64,000 nt of DNA from contig QAMJ01000017.1 in NCBI GenBank assembly GCA_003150355.1, positions 36,098 through 100,097 of the forward strand, given 5' to 3'. The stretch comes from Clostridiales bacterium. Lineage in GTDB: Bacteria; Bacillota; Clostridia; Oscillospirales; Oscillospiraceae. A program made the translations under genes and the position numbers. This document shows, piece after piece, positions 7,067-16,194 of this stretch (positions within the stretch are counted from its first letter, which is position 1; the number at the start of each line of letters is the position of its first letter). Below the pieces are notes generated by a model. It had not been told where the DNA came from. It made no database searches and worked only from the letters and a program-made list of their open reading frames with translations.

Positions 7067-8650
7067 ATGAGTACATTGATATACTGCCTGTCGGACAAAA
7101 TCGCAAACGTTTTTCGTGCACAGCTGGCTGACACTCCAATCTCTTTTTCAGCGACGGATACAGAGGATCTTGTCAGTGCGGTGCTTTCCAATAACGCCGA
7201 TTTCCTGCTTATCCAGATACAGTCGGATCCTGCCGGATACAGAGAAAAATTGATGCAGCTGTACATGGCGGGGGCAAAGGTGCATATCATTATATTTCAC
7301 ATCGGCAAAGCGTATCAGCTTGCATCAAGCTTTGACCCGGTTCCAGCAGACAAGGATTTCTGTGATGCGAAGGACATGATATACAAGGCACTGTTCATGT
7401 CCATTCTGCAGACAAGACGTGCTGCCGCGGATGACTTTCAATTTACCGCATGCCCGGATATAGCGCGCAGAGCGGCCAGATACGCACGCGAGGAGCACCT
7501 GCGAGAGATATTATCCGGTGTATCTGTCGAGCAGTTCAGAGAGATAAAGCGGGAGTTCAACCTCGATATCGGCTCACCTCAGGGACATTATCTGATCGTC
7601 ACTAAAGCGATGCCGCACAACTATTTTGACGACTACACGCATAACCGCAGAGTATACAGGATGCTTGACGAGCTGGTTTACGATGGGCTGTACTCAATAG
7701 TCAGACGTTACTGCGGGGGCGAGATATTTGAAATAAGCAATAATTCAAAATGCATTATAATAAATGACCTGAACCAGCCAAGCGCGAAGAAATATGTAGC
7801 GCAATATAATGCCCTCATGTCAGAAATAAAGAAGATTACTGACGACGGAATGACCGCGCTGTTTGTCAGCCGGCATATCGATTCCGTAACGGATTTCAAT
7901 ACCGCTTACCGGGAGTGTATAAGCGCAAAGCGCATGCGAGTATTCTACGGTGAGGACAGCATGCTGCCGGTTTCCGTGCTGCGCCAGAAACGCCCCGCGC
8001 CGGATATGGATGAGCTTGACAGGCGCATTACGTCTATACGTGATTTTTCTATTATAACACCCATTGCCGTGCTTGGGCAGGACATAAACCATATCTTTCT
8101 GAACATCCTGAAGCCCAGTGCGAACATAAACATATACTACTATGCATGCAGTGCGATAAACGTTATCTACGATGCGTTTTGCCAGCGCTACGGTGTGATG
8201 CCGGAAAAACGCGCAATGAGCCGCTGCTTCGACAAATATGTCACGGTCGAGGAAATGGCTGTCCATTATATCCGCGTGTTCCGCAGCGCCCAGATCAGCG
8301 CCGGGGATATGAGCGGAGATGTGGATATCCTGACATATAAAATGACGGCATTCATTGAAAAGAAATACGCGCAGGATATATCGCTCGGCGACCTTGCAGA
8401 ATTTGTAGGCTTCAGCACAAGCTACACAAGCAGATATTTCCACAAGCACACGGGGAAGTCTTTTTCAAATTACCTTACGGAGCTGAGGATAGAGCAGGCG
8501 AAAAAGCTGCTCTCGGAATCCGACCGCCCTGTTGTGACAACGATCGCAAAGTCCGTCGGATACAACAATCCGCAGTTTTTCTCACGGACATTCAAGGAAC
8601 TCACAGGCATGACTCCGACGGAGTACGCCGAAAAGAACAGAAAGCTATAA
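7067..8650 (+). CDS. AraC-family regulator with degenerate receiver-like N-terminus
   Basis: A 527-residue regulator. Residues 1-100 look like a CheY-type receiver, but where the phosphoacceptor Asp would sit the sequence reads FLLIQIQ, so phosphorylation is unlikely. The middle (about 130-400) has no recognised enzyme motif. The last 100 residues hold the two helix-turn-helix units of AraC (ISLGDLAEFVGFSTSYTS, then AKSVGYNNPQFFSRTFKE). A strong terminator follows and no gene is co-directional with it, so its target is not obvious from context. It lies among degraded genes and may have lost its original partner operon. Confidence 0.82.
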   Translation: MSTLIYCLSDKIANVFRAQLADTPISFSATDTEDLVSAVLSNNADFLLIQIQSDPAGYREKLMQLYMAGAKVHIIIFHIGKAYQLASSFDPVPADKDFCDAKDMIYKALFMSILQTRRAAADDFQFTACPDIARRAARYAREEHLREILSGVSVEQFREIKREFNLDIGSPQGHYLIVTKAMPHNYFDDYTHNRRVYRMLDELVYDGLYSIVRRYCGGEIFEISNNSKCIIINDLNQPSAKKYVAQYNALMSEIKKITDDGMTALFVSRHIDSVTDFNTAYRECISAKRMRVFYGEDSMLPVSVLRQKRPAPDMDELDRRITSIRDFSIITPIAVLGQDINHIFLNILKPSANINIYYYACSAINVIYDAFCQRYGVMPEKRAMSRCFDKYVTVEEMAVHYIRVFRSAQISAGDMSGDVDILTYKMTAFIEKKYAQDISLGDLAEFVGFSTSYTSRYFHKHTGKSFSNYLTELRIEQAKKLLSESDRPVVTTIAKSVGYNNPQFFSRTFKELTGMTPTEYAEKNRKL

Positions 8651-8682
8651 AACGAAGCCGCCCAAAATCGGGCGGCTTCGTT
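8651..8682 (+). terminator. Rho-independent terminator
   Basis: AACGAAGCCGCCC pairs perfectly with GGGCGGCTTCGTT around a 6-base loop, starting directly after the stop codon of the AraC-type gene. Confidence 0.85.
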
Positions 8683-8731
8683 CTGCCTTGGGATTATGAA
8701 GATGAAAAAAGAGAGAGTAGAAATAAGCTGG

Positions 8732-9148
8732 TTATTTAAGCGGCTCGCGGTATTTCCGCTCCGCATCCGGGATCATTCTGGCACCCTCTATGGGGGAGGC
8801 TGCCATCTGAGCATACTTTGCGAGCACACCTCTTATGCGGCGGGGCTTAGGCGGCTGCCACCTTTCACGGCGTTTTGCGATGACTTCATCGCTGACCTTG
8901 AGTTCGATGGTTCCGTTGGGGATACTGTATTCAATGATATCGCCGTCCTCAACGAGTGCGATGAGTCCGCCGACTGCGGCTTCGGGGGCAACATGACCGA
9001 TAACGCCGCCGACGCTGCCGCCGGAGAAGCGGCCGTCCGTAATGAGCGATACGCTGGAGCTCAGACCGAGAGCGCGCATGACATTTGCCATGAGCATACC
9101 GGGGACTATTTTGTCACAGCTTGCGATGCAGACAAGACCATCAAGCAT
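8732..9148 (-). pseudogene. ilvD: Internally deleted dihydroxy-acid dehydratase (IlvD/Edd family)
   Basis: The 138-residue frame joins two distant parts of IlvD. The start, DGLVCIASCDKIVPGMLM, is the conserved stretch around the iron-sulfur cysteine in the first third of the ~550-residue enzyme. It runs directly into RALGLSSSVSLITDGRFSGG and the normal C-terminus (GHVAPEAAVGGLIALVEDGD). About 300 internal residues and the true N-terminus are missing, while the junction stays in frame. The product cannot be an active dehydratase. It lies next to a hairpin and an integrase scar, consistent with rearrangement here. Confidence 0.85.
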
Positions 9149-9153
9149 AATTA

Positions 9154-9184
9154 TGCACGTGCGGGAAAGTTCCTCGCACGTGCA
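9154..9184. repeat. Perfect 10-bp inverted repeat
   Basis: TGCACGTGCG (9154-9163) and CGCACGTGCA (9175-9184) pair around GGAAAGTTCCT. It sits exactly where the ilvD remnant begins. No poly-T tract follows, so it may mark a recombination junction rather than a terminator. Confidence 0.55.
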
Positions 9185-9215
9185 GCAATGAGCAGTGTTT
9201 TAGATACAGCCACTC

Positions 9216-9256
9216 TATATCTCCAGCGCGTTATGCAGCTTGTCGCTGGCGGCTTT
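9216..9256 (-). repeat. Integrase C-terminal tail scar, copy A of a 41-bp direct repeat
   Basis: Read on the minus strand this encodes KKAASDKLHNALEI and a stop, the tail of a tyrosine recombinase. The same 41 bp with one mismatch recurs in the same orientation at 19772-19812, where more of the gene is preserved (LDIYTHALDKN...). Here a stop lies two codons upstream of the tail. Confidence 0.75.
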
Positions 9257-9405
9257 CTTTATGCTTCAATTACCGCATCAGATCATGGGAAGTTTATTTA
9301 ATAGTTCGCTGCCATGTTGATTTCCTATGATACATCTGCTATGATTACGGCTTGGATGGCCGTATGCTGCGGCTGCGGCATACGGCGGAAAGCATGGTGG
9401 GATAA

Positions 9406-10161
9406 ATGAACGGAAATGATATAATGACCAAAAACGGGATAACGACGCTGACGCTGCTCATCGAGGCGGACGAGTGTGACACCGCTGCTGTATGGAGGCC
9501 GAGCGCGATCGTCACGGCGATGCAGCGAGCGACCCATTACGCGAGAGAAGCGCTCGGCATCGACTGGTCGTCGCTGGCGGCAAAGGGTGCGCTCTGGGTG
9601 GTCTCGCGCGTGAACGTCAGCTTTGAGCGCATACCGAAGATGGGGGAGAATCTCACGATCAGGGCGATACCGCAGAAGCCGGTGAAGGCGCTGTACCCGT
9701 GGCGCTTTGAGTTTTCCGACGGCGAGGGGAGACAGATCGGCACGGGGGAGACCCTGTGGAACCTGATGGACGCGGACACGCGGCGTCTCGCTATTCTCCC
9801 GGATGTCGCGGAGACGCTGCTTCAGGCGGGGATCACAGAACGGGGCGCGCTTCCCTCGGCGGCGCTGGAGCTGGACGGAGATCCGAGACGGCTGACATTC
9901 ACCCCGGCGTATACCGACCTCGACATCAACGGCCACGCAAGCCACCTGCGCTATATCGACTGGTGCTGCAACATCTTCGGCGCCGGGATAATGAGCAGAT
10001 ACGCCATACAGCGCTTCCGCATAGCATATATGCACGAGGTGCGCATTGACAGCCACGCGGACATTGAGCTGCGTACGCGGGGGACAGACTTCTCGTTCAG
10101 CGGCTATTACGGGGACACACCGGCCTTCGTGATAGACGGGACGCTGGCGGCGCGCAAATAA
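9406..10161 (+). CDS. Acyl-ACP thioesterase (FatA/FatB-like)
   Basis: A 251-residue double-hotdog thioesterase that hydrolyses acyl-ACP to free fatty acid. The N-terminal hotdog carries ITTLTLLIEADECD and WVVSRVNVSFERIP. The second half carries FTPAYTDLDINGHASHLRY, where DxNxH supplies the catalytic Asp, Asn and His positions of the family. The length fits bacterial FatA-like enzymes. The start ATG has GGTGGGA a few bases upstream. It stands alone on the plus strand, bounded by an integrase scar upstream and a bidirectional terminator downstream. Its relation to the adjacent IclR/TRAP/FdrA cluster is unclear. Confidence 0.88.
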   Translation: MNGNDIMTKNGITTLTLLIEADECDTAAVWRPSAIVTAMQRATHYAREALGIDWSSLAAKGALWVVSRVNVSFERIPKMGENLTIRAIPQKPVKALYPWRFEFSDGEGRQIGTGETLWNLMDADTRRLAILPDVAETLLQAGITERGALPSAALELDGDPRRLTFTPAYTDLDINGHASHLRYIDWCCNIFGAGIMSRYAIQRFRIAYMHEVRIDSHADIELRTRGTDFSFSGYYGDTPAFVIDGTLAARK

Positions 10162-10180
10162 GGACAAAAAGACAATATGA

Positions 10181-10226
10181 CAGAAACCCGGCGGCAGGGA
10201 CACAAAGCCCTGCCGCCGGGTTTCTG
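10181..10226. terminator. Bidirectional terminator
   Basis: CAGAAACCCGGCGGCAGGG pairs perfectly with CCCTGCCGCCGGGTTTCTG around an 8-base loop, between the converging thioesterase and IclR genes. Confidence 0.85.
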
Positions 10227-10237
10227 TATTACTGCGA

Positions 10238-11017
10238 TCACTGCATTTTGAGGAAGCCCTCTATCCTGCCCTTGAGCTCATACAGCTCATAAAGTATCTT
10301 GCGCTCTTTCTCCTCGGTGTAGTCAAAGATCGAGAAGCAGGCTTCAAGCCCATAGCAGGTCACATCGTGCTTCTTGATCGGCACGGCGACGGAGCGGACA
10401 TACATCGTCGATTCCTCATTCGAGACGGCAACACCGGTCTGGCGTGTTGCGTCGAGGCTCTCGAAAAGCACGGAGGGGTTCGTGATAGTCTTCGGCGTGA
10501 TCGCGGTGAGCCCCTCGGGGTAGAGGCGCATGACGTCCGCATCGCTCTTCTCAGCGAGGAGAATCTTACCGGCGGCATCCGCATAAGCGGGGATGCGGCG
10601 GCCGACAGCTCTGTACAGGCGCAGCTTTTCAAAGGGGTCGACCCGCTGCACGACGAGAACGTCACCGGCGATAAGCTCGCCCATTATAAGGGTAACGTCA
10701 TTCGCGGAGGCAAAATTATACATGATCTGAAAGATAACGTCGTCCATATTGGAGTCGCCGACGTATTTCGTACCTATCTCATAGAGCTTATACCCAAGGA
10801 AATACTGCATGACAATGGGGTTATAGTGCAGGTACCCATATGAGACGAGCGTGCGGAGGATGGGAAGAATGCTGCTCTTCGGGGCGTTCAGATAATTTGC
10901 GATCTCGGTAAGCGTTTTGCCGGAGTTTTCGGTCTCGGTCAGAAATTCGAGGATCAGAACGACGCGCTCGGTTGAGCGGTGCTGGCTGTTGTTGTTTTCA
11001 GATACGGTGTTGTCCAC
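10238..11017 (-). CDS. IclR-family transcriptional regulator
   Basis: A 259-residue regulator with a GTG start 5 bases after AGGAGGT. The N-terminal winged helix-turn-helix is at about 20-75 (KTLTEIANYLNAPKSSILPILRTL). The C-terminal IclR effector domain includes GRRIPAYADAAGKILLAE, the usual ligand-pocket region. IclR regulators often control catabolism of small carboxylates. It is divergent from the TRAP/FdrA operon, and three GTTC-N8-GAA palindromes lie in the shared 640-bp region, so it very probably controls that operon and itself. Confidence 0.92.
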   Translation of the reverse strand: MDNTVSENNNSQHRSTERVVLILEFLTETENSGKTLTEIANYLNAPKSSILPILRTLVSYGYLHYNPIVMQYFLGYKLYEIGTKYVGDSNMDDVIFQIMYNFASANDVTLIMGELIAGDVLVVQRVDPFEKLRLYRAVGRRIPAYADAAGKILLAEKSDADVMRLYPEGLTAITPKTITNPSVLFESLDATRQTGVAVSNEESTMYVRSVAVPIKKHDVTCYGLEACFSIFDYTEEKERKILYELYELKGRIEGFLKMQ

Positions 11018-11654
11018 GGTTGACCTCCTGCGTTCGTATATATGAATTGTTCAGAATTTCTACAAACCTATTCTATACCATGGCGGGCAGAAAAGCAATA
11101 CCTTTTGTTAAATGTCCGCTTTTGAATACGAAAGTGAAAAAAGCATGAAAATACTATGCGGCTGAAAGAGAACAGCACGTGAACCGCAGTCGTGGCGCAT
11201 GAAGCCCGAAATGCAGGAAGCCCTGAGAATAAAGAGATAGGTGGACAAACAGACGGGAACAGACAAACGCGACTACGTTCGCAAATAAGAACTGTTCGAG
11301 CGAAGCACAGGAAACATGCAATTGCCGGACTTGAATTAAAATGTGACAAAAAACGAATATTTACGCTGGATGTGGCGTTTTTGCTTCAAAAATAATGCAA
11401 AACGGCTGCCGCTTTATCAAGCGTACGAAACAGTATGCCGGCATAGCAAAGTGTACAAAAAAATAACGAGAATTCAGATATATGGACGAAAATGCGATAC
11501 CTGTCAAAATGGGTATTGAAATAAAAAGATGCCGATGATATAATTCACATAAACGAACCGCGTTCCTATTTACGAACAAAACGGCGCGGACGGACTCAAT
11601 TAAGTGCGTTATGGCCAAGGCCATGATAAATAAAAAAAGAAAGGTAATACGAAA
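11018..11654 (+). promoter_or_regulatory. Divergent control region of IclR and TRAP/FdrA operon
   Basis: No gene is seen in these 637 bp. A near-consensus promoter TTGAAA (11516-11521), 17-bp spacer, TATAAT (11539-11544) fires toward the TRAP operon and leaves a leader of about 100 bases. Three similar palindromes fit an IclR operator: GTTCGTATATATGAA (11032-11046, overlapping the IclR ribosome-site region), GTTCGCAAATAAGAAC (11277-11292) and GTTCCTATTTACGAA (11562-11576, just past the start of transcription). The first and third would suit autoregulation and roadblock repression. The assignment is inferred from spacing and symmetry. Confidence 0.62.
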
Positions 11655-12698
11655 ATGAAAAGACTACTTGCACTCATCCTGACCATGTGCATGGTGCTTG
11701 CACTGTGTGCCTGCGGCACCGCCGCCGCACCTGCCGAGACAGCCTCCGCAGACGCCGCTGCTCCTGCGGAGACTGCCGAGAAAACTGTTCTCAGCCTTGC
11801 TACCGTGTGCGCAGCAGGCACTCCCACCGACCTGACCTGCCTCAAGTTCCAGCAGATCCTGAACGACTCCGGTCTGTTCGACGTTACCTACTACGGCCAG
11901 AGCCAGTACGGTTCCGTTGCTGACATGATGGAAAATGTCCTTGCCGACGATAACCTCATCGCTATCGCAAGCCCCGCGGACATCGGAGATGCAGCCGGTG
12001 TTGCAGATATGAGCGCTCTTATGGCTCCGTTCCTCTGCAACTATCCCAGAGAGATCCGCGCAATCACTGAGAGCGATTGGTTCGCAGGCCTTACCGAGCA
12101 GTGCTACGCAAAGAACATCAAGGTCATCAACTGCGACCTCATCGAAGGCACCCGTTACTTCTGGACTACCAAGAAGGTCGTCGAGCCCTCTGACATGGCA
12201 GGCCTCAAGTTCCGCGTTCCCGGCAGCGCAAACTACGTCAATACCTTCACTGCTTTCGGCGCCACTCCTGTTACCATCGCTGTCGGCGACCTCTACACCG
12301 CTCTCCAGAACGGTACCGCCGATGCTTTTGAGTTCCCCCTTGCCGACGCATATGCATGGCAGCTCAACGAGGTCAGCAAGTATGTTGCTAACCAGAACTA
12401 CGTCACCGGCTTTACCGGACTCATCATGTCCGCGAACGTCTGGGAGACCCTGACCCCGGAGCAGCAGGAGATCATCAACAACGCTGCCAAGGAATGCAGC
12501 GAGTATTGCTTCGACGTTTTCGATGAGAAAACCGAAGAGGCCAAGCAACTGCTCATTGACGCCGGTATCGAGTTCTACGATGTAGACGTTGATGCATACA
12601 GAGCCTGCGTTGATAAGTACTTTGAACTGAGCAACTTCTCTGACGGCGTTCAGGAGACTCTTGATAACCTGATGGCCGAATACAGAGCAAATCACTGA
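11655..12698 (+). CDS. TRAP transporter substrate-binding lipoprotein (DctP family)
   Basis: A 347-residue extracytoplasmic binding protein of a TRAP importer. The lipoprotein signal ends LCAC with Cys20, followed by an Ala/Pro/Glu linker. The DctP domain contains the ligand-arginine motif DMAGLKFRVPGS near residue 185, then ALQNGTADAFEFPLA. In this family that Arg pairs with a substrate carboxylate, so the ligand is probably an organic acid. It leads the operon with the two membrane subunits and the FdrA/DUF1116/DUF2877 enzymes, which makes their substrate the likely cargo. A hairpin separates it from the permease genes. Confidence 0.92.
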   Translation: MKRLLALILTMCMVLALCACGTAAAPAETASADAAAPAETAEKTVLSLATVCAAGTPTDLTCLKFQQILNDSGLFDVTYYGQSQYGSVADMMENVLADDNLIAIASPADIGDAAGVADMSALMAPFLCNYPREIRAITESDWFAGLTEQCYAKNIKVINCDLIEGTRYFWTTKKVVEPSDMAGLKFRVPGSANYVNTFTAFGATPVTIAVGDLYTALQNGTADAFEFPLADAYAWQLNEVSKYVANQNYVTGFTGLIMSANVWETLTPEQQEIINNAAKECSEYCFDVFDEKTEEAKQLLIDAGIEFYDVDVDAYRACVDKYFELSNFSDGVQETLDNLMAEYRANH

Positions 12699-12734
12699 TA
12701 ACACACATTCATATTTTTCCTGCGCATAAACCGA

Positions 12735-12820
12735 TGTGCTGTTGCTTCTGACTGCGGAAAGCTGTATACCGCACCCGCGATGGGCGATATACAGCTCCTC
12801 CGGGTTGAGGCATCAGCACA
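12735..12820 (+). promoter_or_regulatory. Nested mRNA hairpin between binding-protein and permease genes
   Basis: Outer arms TGTGCTG (12735-12741) and CAGCACA (12814-12820) enclose inner arms AGCTGTATA (12760-12768) and TATACAGCT (12788-12796). There is no T-run, so partial attenuation or 3'-end protection of the binding-protein message is more likely than full termination. Confidence 0.5.
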
Positions 12821-12841
12821 ATTTGATATGGGGAGATGTTT

Positions 12842-13339
12842 ATGTTAAGTAAAATTCGGAAAGCCATAGACAGCGTCGAGCTTGCTTTCTTTGCACTGTG
12901 CCTGTCGGCTCTCGTCGCGCTGACAGTGACGGCTGTGATCATGCGGTATGTTGTAGGCAAACCCTTTGGCTGGACAGAGGAGGTACAGATGCTGCTTTTG
13001 GTCTGGTCTGTTTTCTCGGGTGCAAGCATCGCTTTCCGCGAACGCGGTCACATAGCCATAGACCTGCTGACAAATGCCCTGCCTAAAAAGGTGCAGGAGG
13101 TCATAGAAGTCATAGTATGGATACTCGTGATGATATCCATCTGCATGATATTTAAGCTGGAGCTTGACAGAACCATGAAGTTCCTTGCGACCGGCCAGTC
13201 CACTACCATGCTCAAGATACCCAAGTTCTACATTTATGGTGTGGTCGTTGTATGCTGCGCAATGATGGTAGTCAACCATGTGCTTAACGGCATTGAGGAT
13301 ATAAAAAAGTTTTTCCGCAAAGGAGATAGTGCAAAATGA
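12842..13339 (+). CDS. TRAP transporter small permease subunit (DctQ family)
   Basis: A 165-residue four-helix membrane protein. Its helices begin near residues 12, 48, 88 and 125, and it has the family motif PFGWTEEVQMLLLVW. The ATG at 12842 is preferred over 12836 because the latter touches its GGGAG ribosome site. DctQ stabilises the large permease subunit. It overlaps the DctM gene by 4 bp (ATGA), showing translational coupling. Confidence 0.93.
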   Translation: MLSKIRKAIDSVELAFFALCLSALVALTVTAVIMRYVVGKPFGWTEEVQMLLLVWSVFSGASIAFRERGHIAIDLLTNALPKKVQEVIEVIVWILVMISICMIFKLELDRTMKFLATGQSTTMLKIPKFYIYGVVVVCCAMMVVNHVLNGIEDIKKFFRKGDSAK

Positions 13340-14613
13340 TAAGTAACTACGTAGCTATCGCAACTCTTATTACGCTTGTCCTGATCTTCTTTAAGGTTCC
13401 GGTTTTTGCATCTGTTTTTCTTGGTTCGGTCATATATTTCTCTCTCAACCCCAATGTTGATATCGTGATCGCCGCACAGAGGATCACCTCCGGCATGGAG
13501 AGCGTTTCCATCTTGGCCTGCCCGTTCTTCATATTCGCGGGTGTGCTGTTTAATTACTGCGGCGTGACCGAACGGCTAGTGGAGTTTTGCAGTCTGGTCA
13601 CCGGACGCATTTACGGCGGTCTGGCACAGACAAACATCCTGCTGTCCACTGTCATGGGCGGAATGAGCGGTTCGTCCGTTGCTGATGCGGCTATGGAAGC
13701 AAAGATACTTGTCCCCGCAATGAATAAGAGCGGCATGAGCAACGGCTTCTCCTCGGTCATCACTGCGTTCTCCTCGCTTATCACTCCTCTCATACCTCCC
13801 GGGATCGGCATGATCCTTTACGGCACGATGGCAGGCGTTTCGATCGGCAAGCTCTTCACTTGGGGTCTGATACTCGGTATCTGCACCTGCGCTTCGATGA
13901 TGTGGTTTACCAAGATCATTTCAAAAAAACGCGGCTATGTTCCGCTCCGTAATACAAAGCTCGCCCCCGGACGGCTGAAGGCCTCCATTAAGAGATCTTT
14001 CCCGTCACTGGCGCTTCCGGTAATAATAATCGGCAGCATACGCGTCGGTATTGCCACCCCGTCTGAGGCGGGTGCGATTGCGGTCGCTTACGCGATAGTT
14101 CTCGGCGTAGCGTATAGGGAACTGAACTGGAAAAAGTTCTGCCAGGCTACGCGCGAAGCGGGCGTGACGATCGGCATGGTGCTTATAATTGTCGGCACAT
14201 CCTCAATGTACTCATGGATCCTTACCAAGGAACAGGTGCCGCAGGCGATCTCCGCTATCATGCTCTCCATTATATCCAACAAGTATCTTTTCCTGCTGGT
14301 CATCAACCTCATGCTCCTTGTTGTCGGCATGTTTATGGAGGGCTGCGCGGCCACGATCATACTTGCACCGCTGCTCGCGCCTATCGCGGCAAGCTACGGC
14401 ATAGATGCCATCCATTTCGGCATGGTGTTCACGCTCAACCTCGCTGTCGGCTGCATTACGCCGCCTATGGGCACCGTCATGTTCGCGACCTGCGGCGTTA
14501 CAGGATGCAGTCTGAAGGAGTTCCTCAGTGAAGGCAAGCCGTATTTCGCTTATATGGCAGTCCTTCTGCTGCTCCTGACCTACGTTCCTTTTGTCTTGCC
14601 CGGCTTGTATTGA
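13336..14613 (+). CDS. TRAP transporter large permease subunit (DctM family)
   Basis: A 425-residue, roughly 12-helix sodium-coupled transport subunit. Typical DctM motifs are present: ACPFFIFAGVLF near residue 60, GGMSGSSVADAAMEAK near 112, LIPPGIGMILYG near 155 and AVGCITPPMGTVMF near 372. With DctQ and DctP it imports a small organic acid. The next gene (fdrA-like) begins about 60 bp downstream, in the same direction and without an intervening terminator. Confidence 0.94.
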   Translation: MISNYVAIATLITLVLIFFKVPVFASVFLGSVIYFSLNPNVDIVIAAQRITSGMESVSILACPFFIFAGVLFNYCGVTERLVEFCSLVTGRIYGGLAQTNILLSTVMGGMSGSSVADAAMEAKILVPAMNKSGMSNGFSSVITAFSSLITPLIPPGIGMILYGTMAGVSIGKLFTWGLILGICTCASMMWFTKIISKKRGYVPLRNTKLAPGRLKASIKRSFPSLALPVIIIGSIRVGIATPSEAGAIAVAYAIVLGVAYRELNWKKFCQATREAGVTIGMVLIIVGTSSMYSWILTKEQVPQAISAIMLSIISNKYLFLLVINLMLLVVGMFMEGCAATIILAPLLAPIAASYGIDAIHFGMVFTLNLAVGCITPPMGTVMFATCGVTGCSLKEFLSEGKPYFAYMAVLLLLLTYVPFVLPGLY

Positions 14614-14673
14614 CCGGAAATGAACTGACAAGGCACAGAGTCCGGAGTGACGGTGCTATGGAGGGTACAAAAA

Positions 14674-16194
14674 TTGAAAAAGGTATATTTACTGAAAAAC
14701 AGATATGTCGACTCGGTCACGCTGATGACTGTCGCGGTCGAGTTGACAGAGCGCGAGGGCATAGACGGCGCGGAGTGCGGCATGGGCACAAAGCAGAATG
14801 TCAATCTGCTGCGCGAGCTCGGCTATGAGCTGCCCGCGGACGCAACTTCGAACGACGTTATGATAGCGCTCGATGCACAGAGCGAGGAACCGATGCGCGC
14901 GGCCTGTGAGTTCGTCGAGGAGTCGCTCTCCACCGGACGCGGAAAGCGCGAAAAGGTCTATCACAGCGCGGGAGATCTTGCAGAGGGCGAATTTGACGTA
15001 GTCCAGATATCACTGCCCGGAGAATATGCGCTGGATGAGGCGTACAAGGCCATCGACAAGGGGAGTCATGTGTTCATGTTCACGGCGGATGTGTCCCTCG
15101 AACAGGAGCATGACCTCAAGGTATACGCACGCGACCACGGCTGCCTGATGATGGGACCTGACGCGGGCGTCGGGCTCCTCGGCGGCGTGGCAATGGCTGC
15201 CGGCAGTATTGTGAAGTATGGCCCGATAGGCGTTATCGGCGCATCCGGTTCCGGCTCTCAGGAGGTCGCCTGCCTTATCGAGCAGATGGGCAGCGGCGTG
15301 ACCTGCGTCCTCGGAACGGGCGGCAGAGACCTGAAGAAGCCCGTGGGCGGCGTATCGATGATGGCAGACATGGACAGGCTCGAGCGCGATGATGACACGA
15401 AGCTTATCTGCCTTGTGTCCATGCTCGCCGACCGTGACGTTATGGAAAAGGTGCTCGAGAAAGCCGACACACTCTCAAAGCCCGTCGTCGCCGTGTTCCT
15501 CGGCGCGGATGAGGAGCTCTATAAAGGGCATAAGGTGACAGGCACGTTCAACCTCACGGATGCGGCGAAAGCCTGTGTGAGACTTGTGACCGGTGAAGAG
15601 CCGACCCTCGGCCTTACGGCGCAGGAGCGCGAGGAGCTTGCACAGCGTTGCGCGGGCTCGCTTTCTACCGAACGCAGATATTTCCGTGGCCTCTACACCG
15701 GCGGTACCTTCTCCGAGGAGACGCTGATGACTTTCCGCGCCGAGGCACCGGAGATCACCCTTTACACCAACCGCGACAACACCGAATATGCCCGCCGGCT
15801 CAAAACACACAAGCAGTCAGAGGGCAACACCCTCCTCGACATGGGCGACCTTGACTTCACCGCCGAAGCGCCGCACACGGTCTTTGACCCAGCGCAGCGC
15901 GTTGTAAGGTTCCGGCAGGAGATAAGCGACCCCAAGGTCGCCCTGATATCCATGGATATCATCCTCGGACCCGGAGTTGCGCCAGACCCCGCATCCTGCT
16001 ATTTGCCGATGATAAGCCAGCACCCGGACATCGTATACGTGTTCGCGGTCTGCGGCGGCGAGGGCGACCCGCAGGGCAAGGATAAAATAAAGAAGCAGCT
16101 CAGAGAAGCGGGCGTGATAGTTGCCGAGAGCAACCATGAGAGCGCCATGCTGAGCACAGCCATAATGAAGAAGCTGGAGGCGAGAAACAGATGA
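14674..16194 (+). CDS. FdrA family protein (AllF-like, succinyl-CoA-synthetase-alpha fold)
   Basis: A 506-residue cytoplasmic protein related to succinyl-CoA synthetase. A TTG 9 bases after GGAGGG is preferred, giving MKKVYLLKNRYVDSVTLM, the usual start of FdrA. Hallmarks are GAECGMGTKQNVNLL near residue 40, the nucleotide-fold loop GVIGASGSGSQEV near 190, and GPGVAPDPA with AVCGGEGDPQG near the end. In E. coli the FdrA, YlbE and YlbF proteins (renamed AllF, AllG, AllH) are reported to make up oxamate carbamoyltransferase, which phosphorolyses oxalurate. This is the first enzyme gene after the TRAP importer, overlaps the next gene by 4 bp, and probably acts in one complex with the DUF1116 and DUF2877 proteins. 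Confidence 0.88.
   Translation: MKKVYLLKNRYVDSVTLMTVAVELTEREGIDGAECGMGTKQNVNLLRELGYELPADATSNDVMIALDAQSEEPMRAACEFVEESLSTGRGKREKVYHSAGDLAEGEFDVVQISLPGEYALDEAYKAIDKGSHVFMFTADVSLEQEHDLKVYARDHGCLMMGPDAGVGLLGGVAMAAGSIVKYGPIGVIGASGSGSQEVACLIEQMGSGVTCVLGTGGRDLKKPVGGVSMMADMDRLERDDDTKLICLVSMLADRDVMEKVLEKADTLSKPVVAVFLGADEELYKGHKVTGTFNLTDAAKACVRLVTGEEPTLGLTAQEREELAQRCAGSLSTERRYFRGLYTGGTFSEETLMTFRAEAPEITLYTNRDNTEYARRLKTHKQSEGNTLLDMGDLDFTAEAPHTVFDPAQRVVRFRQEISDPKVALISMDIILGPGVAPDPASCYLPMISQHPDIVYVFAVCGGEGDPQGKDKIKKQLREAGVIVAESNHESAMLSTAIMKKLEARNR

Noticed and set aside
6808..7290. Minus-strand frame containing MPDRIRTCALQ
   Set aside because: This sequence type is the well-known false translation of the antisense of a tRNA 3' end; it instead revealed the tRNA fragment.
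12709..13029. Minus-strand frame across the DctP-DctQ gap
   Set aside because: No family resemblance; it overlaps the true DctQ and a likely regulatory hairpin.
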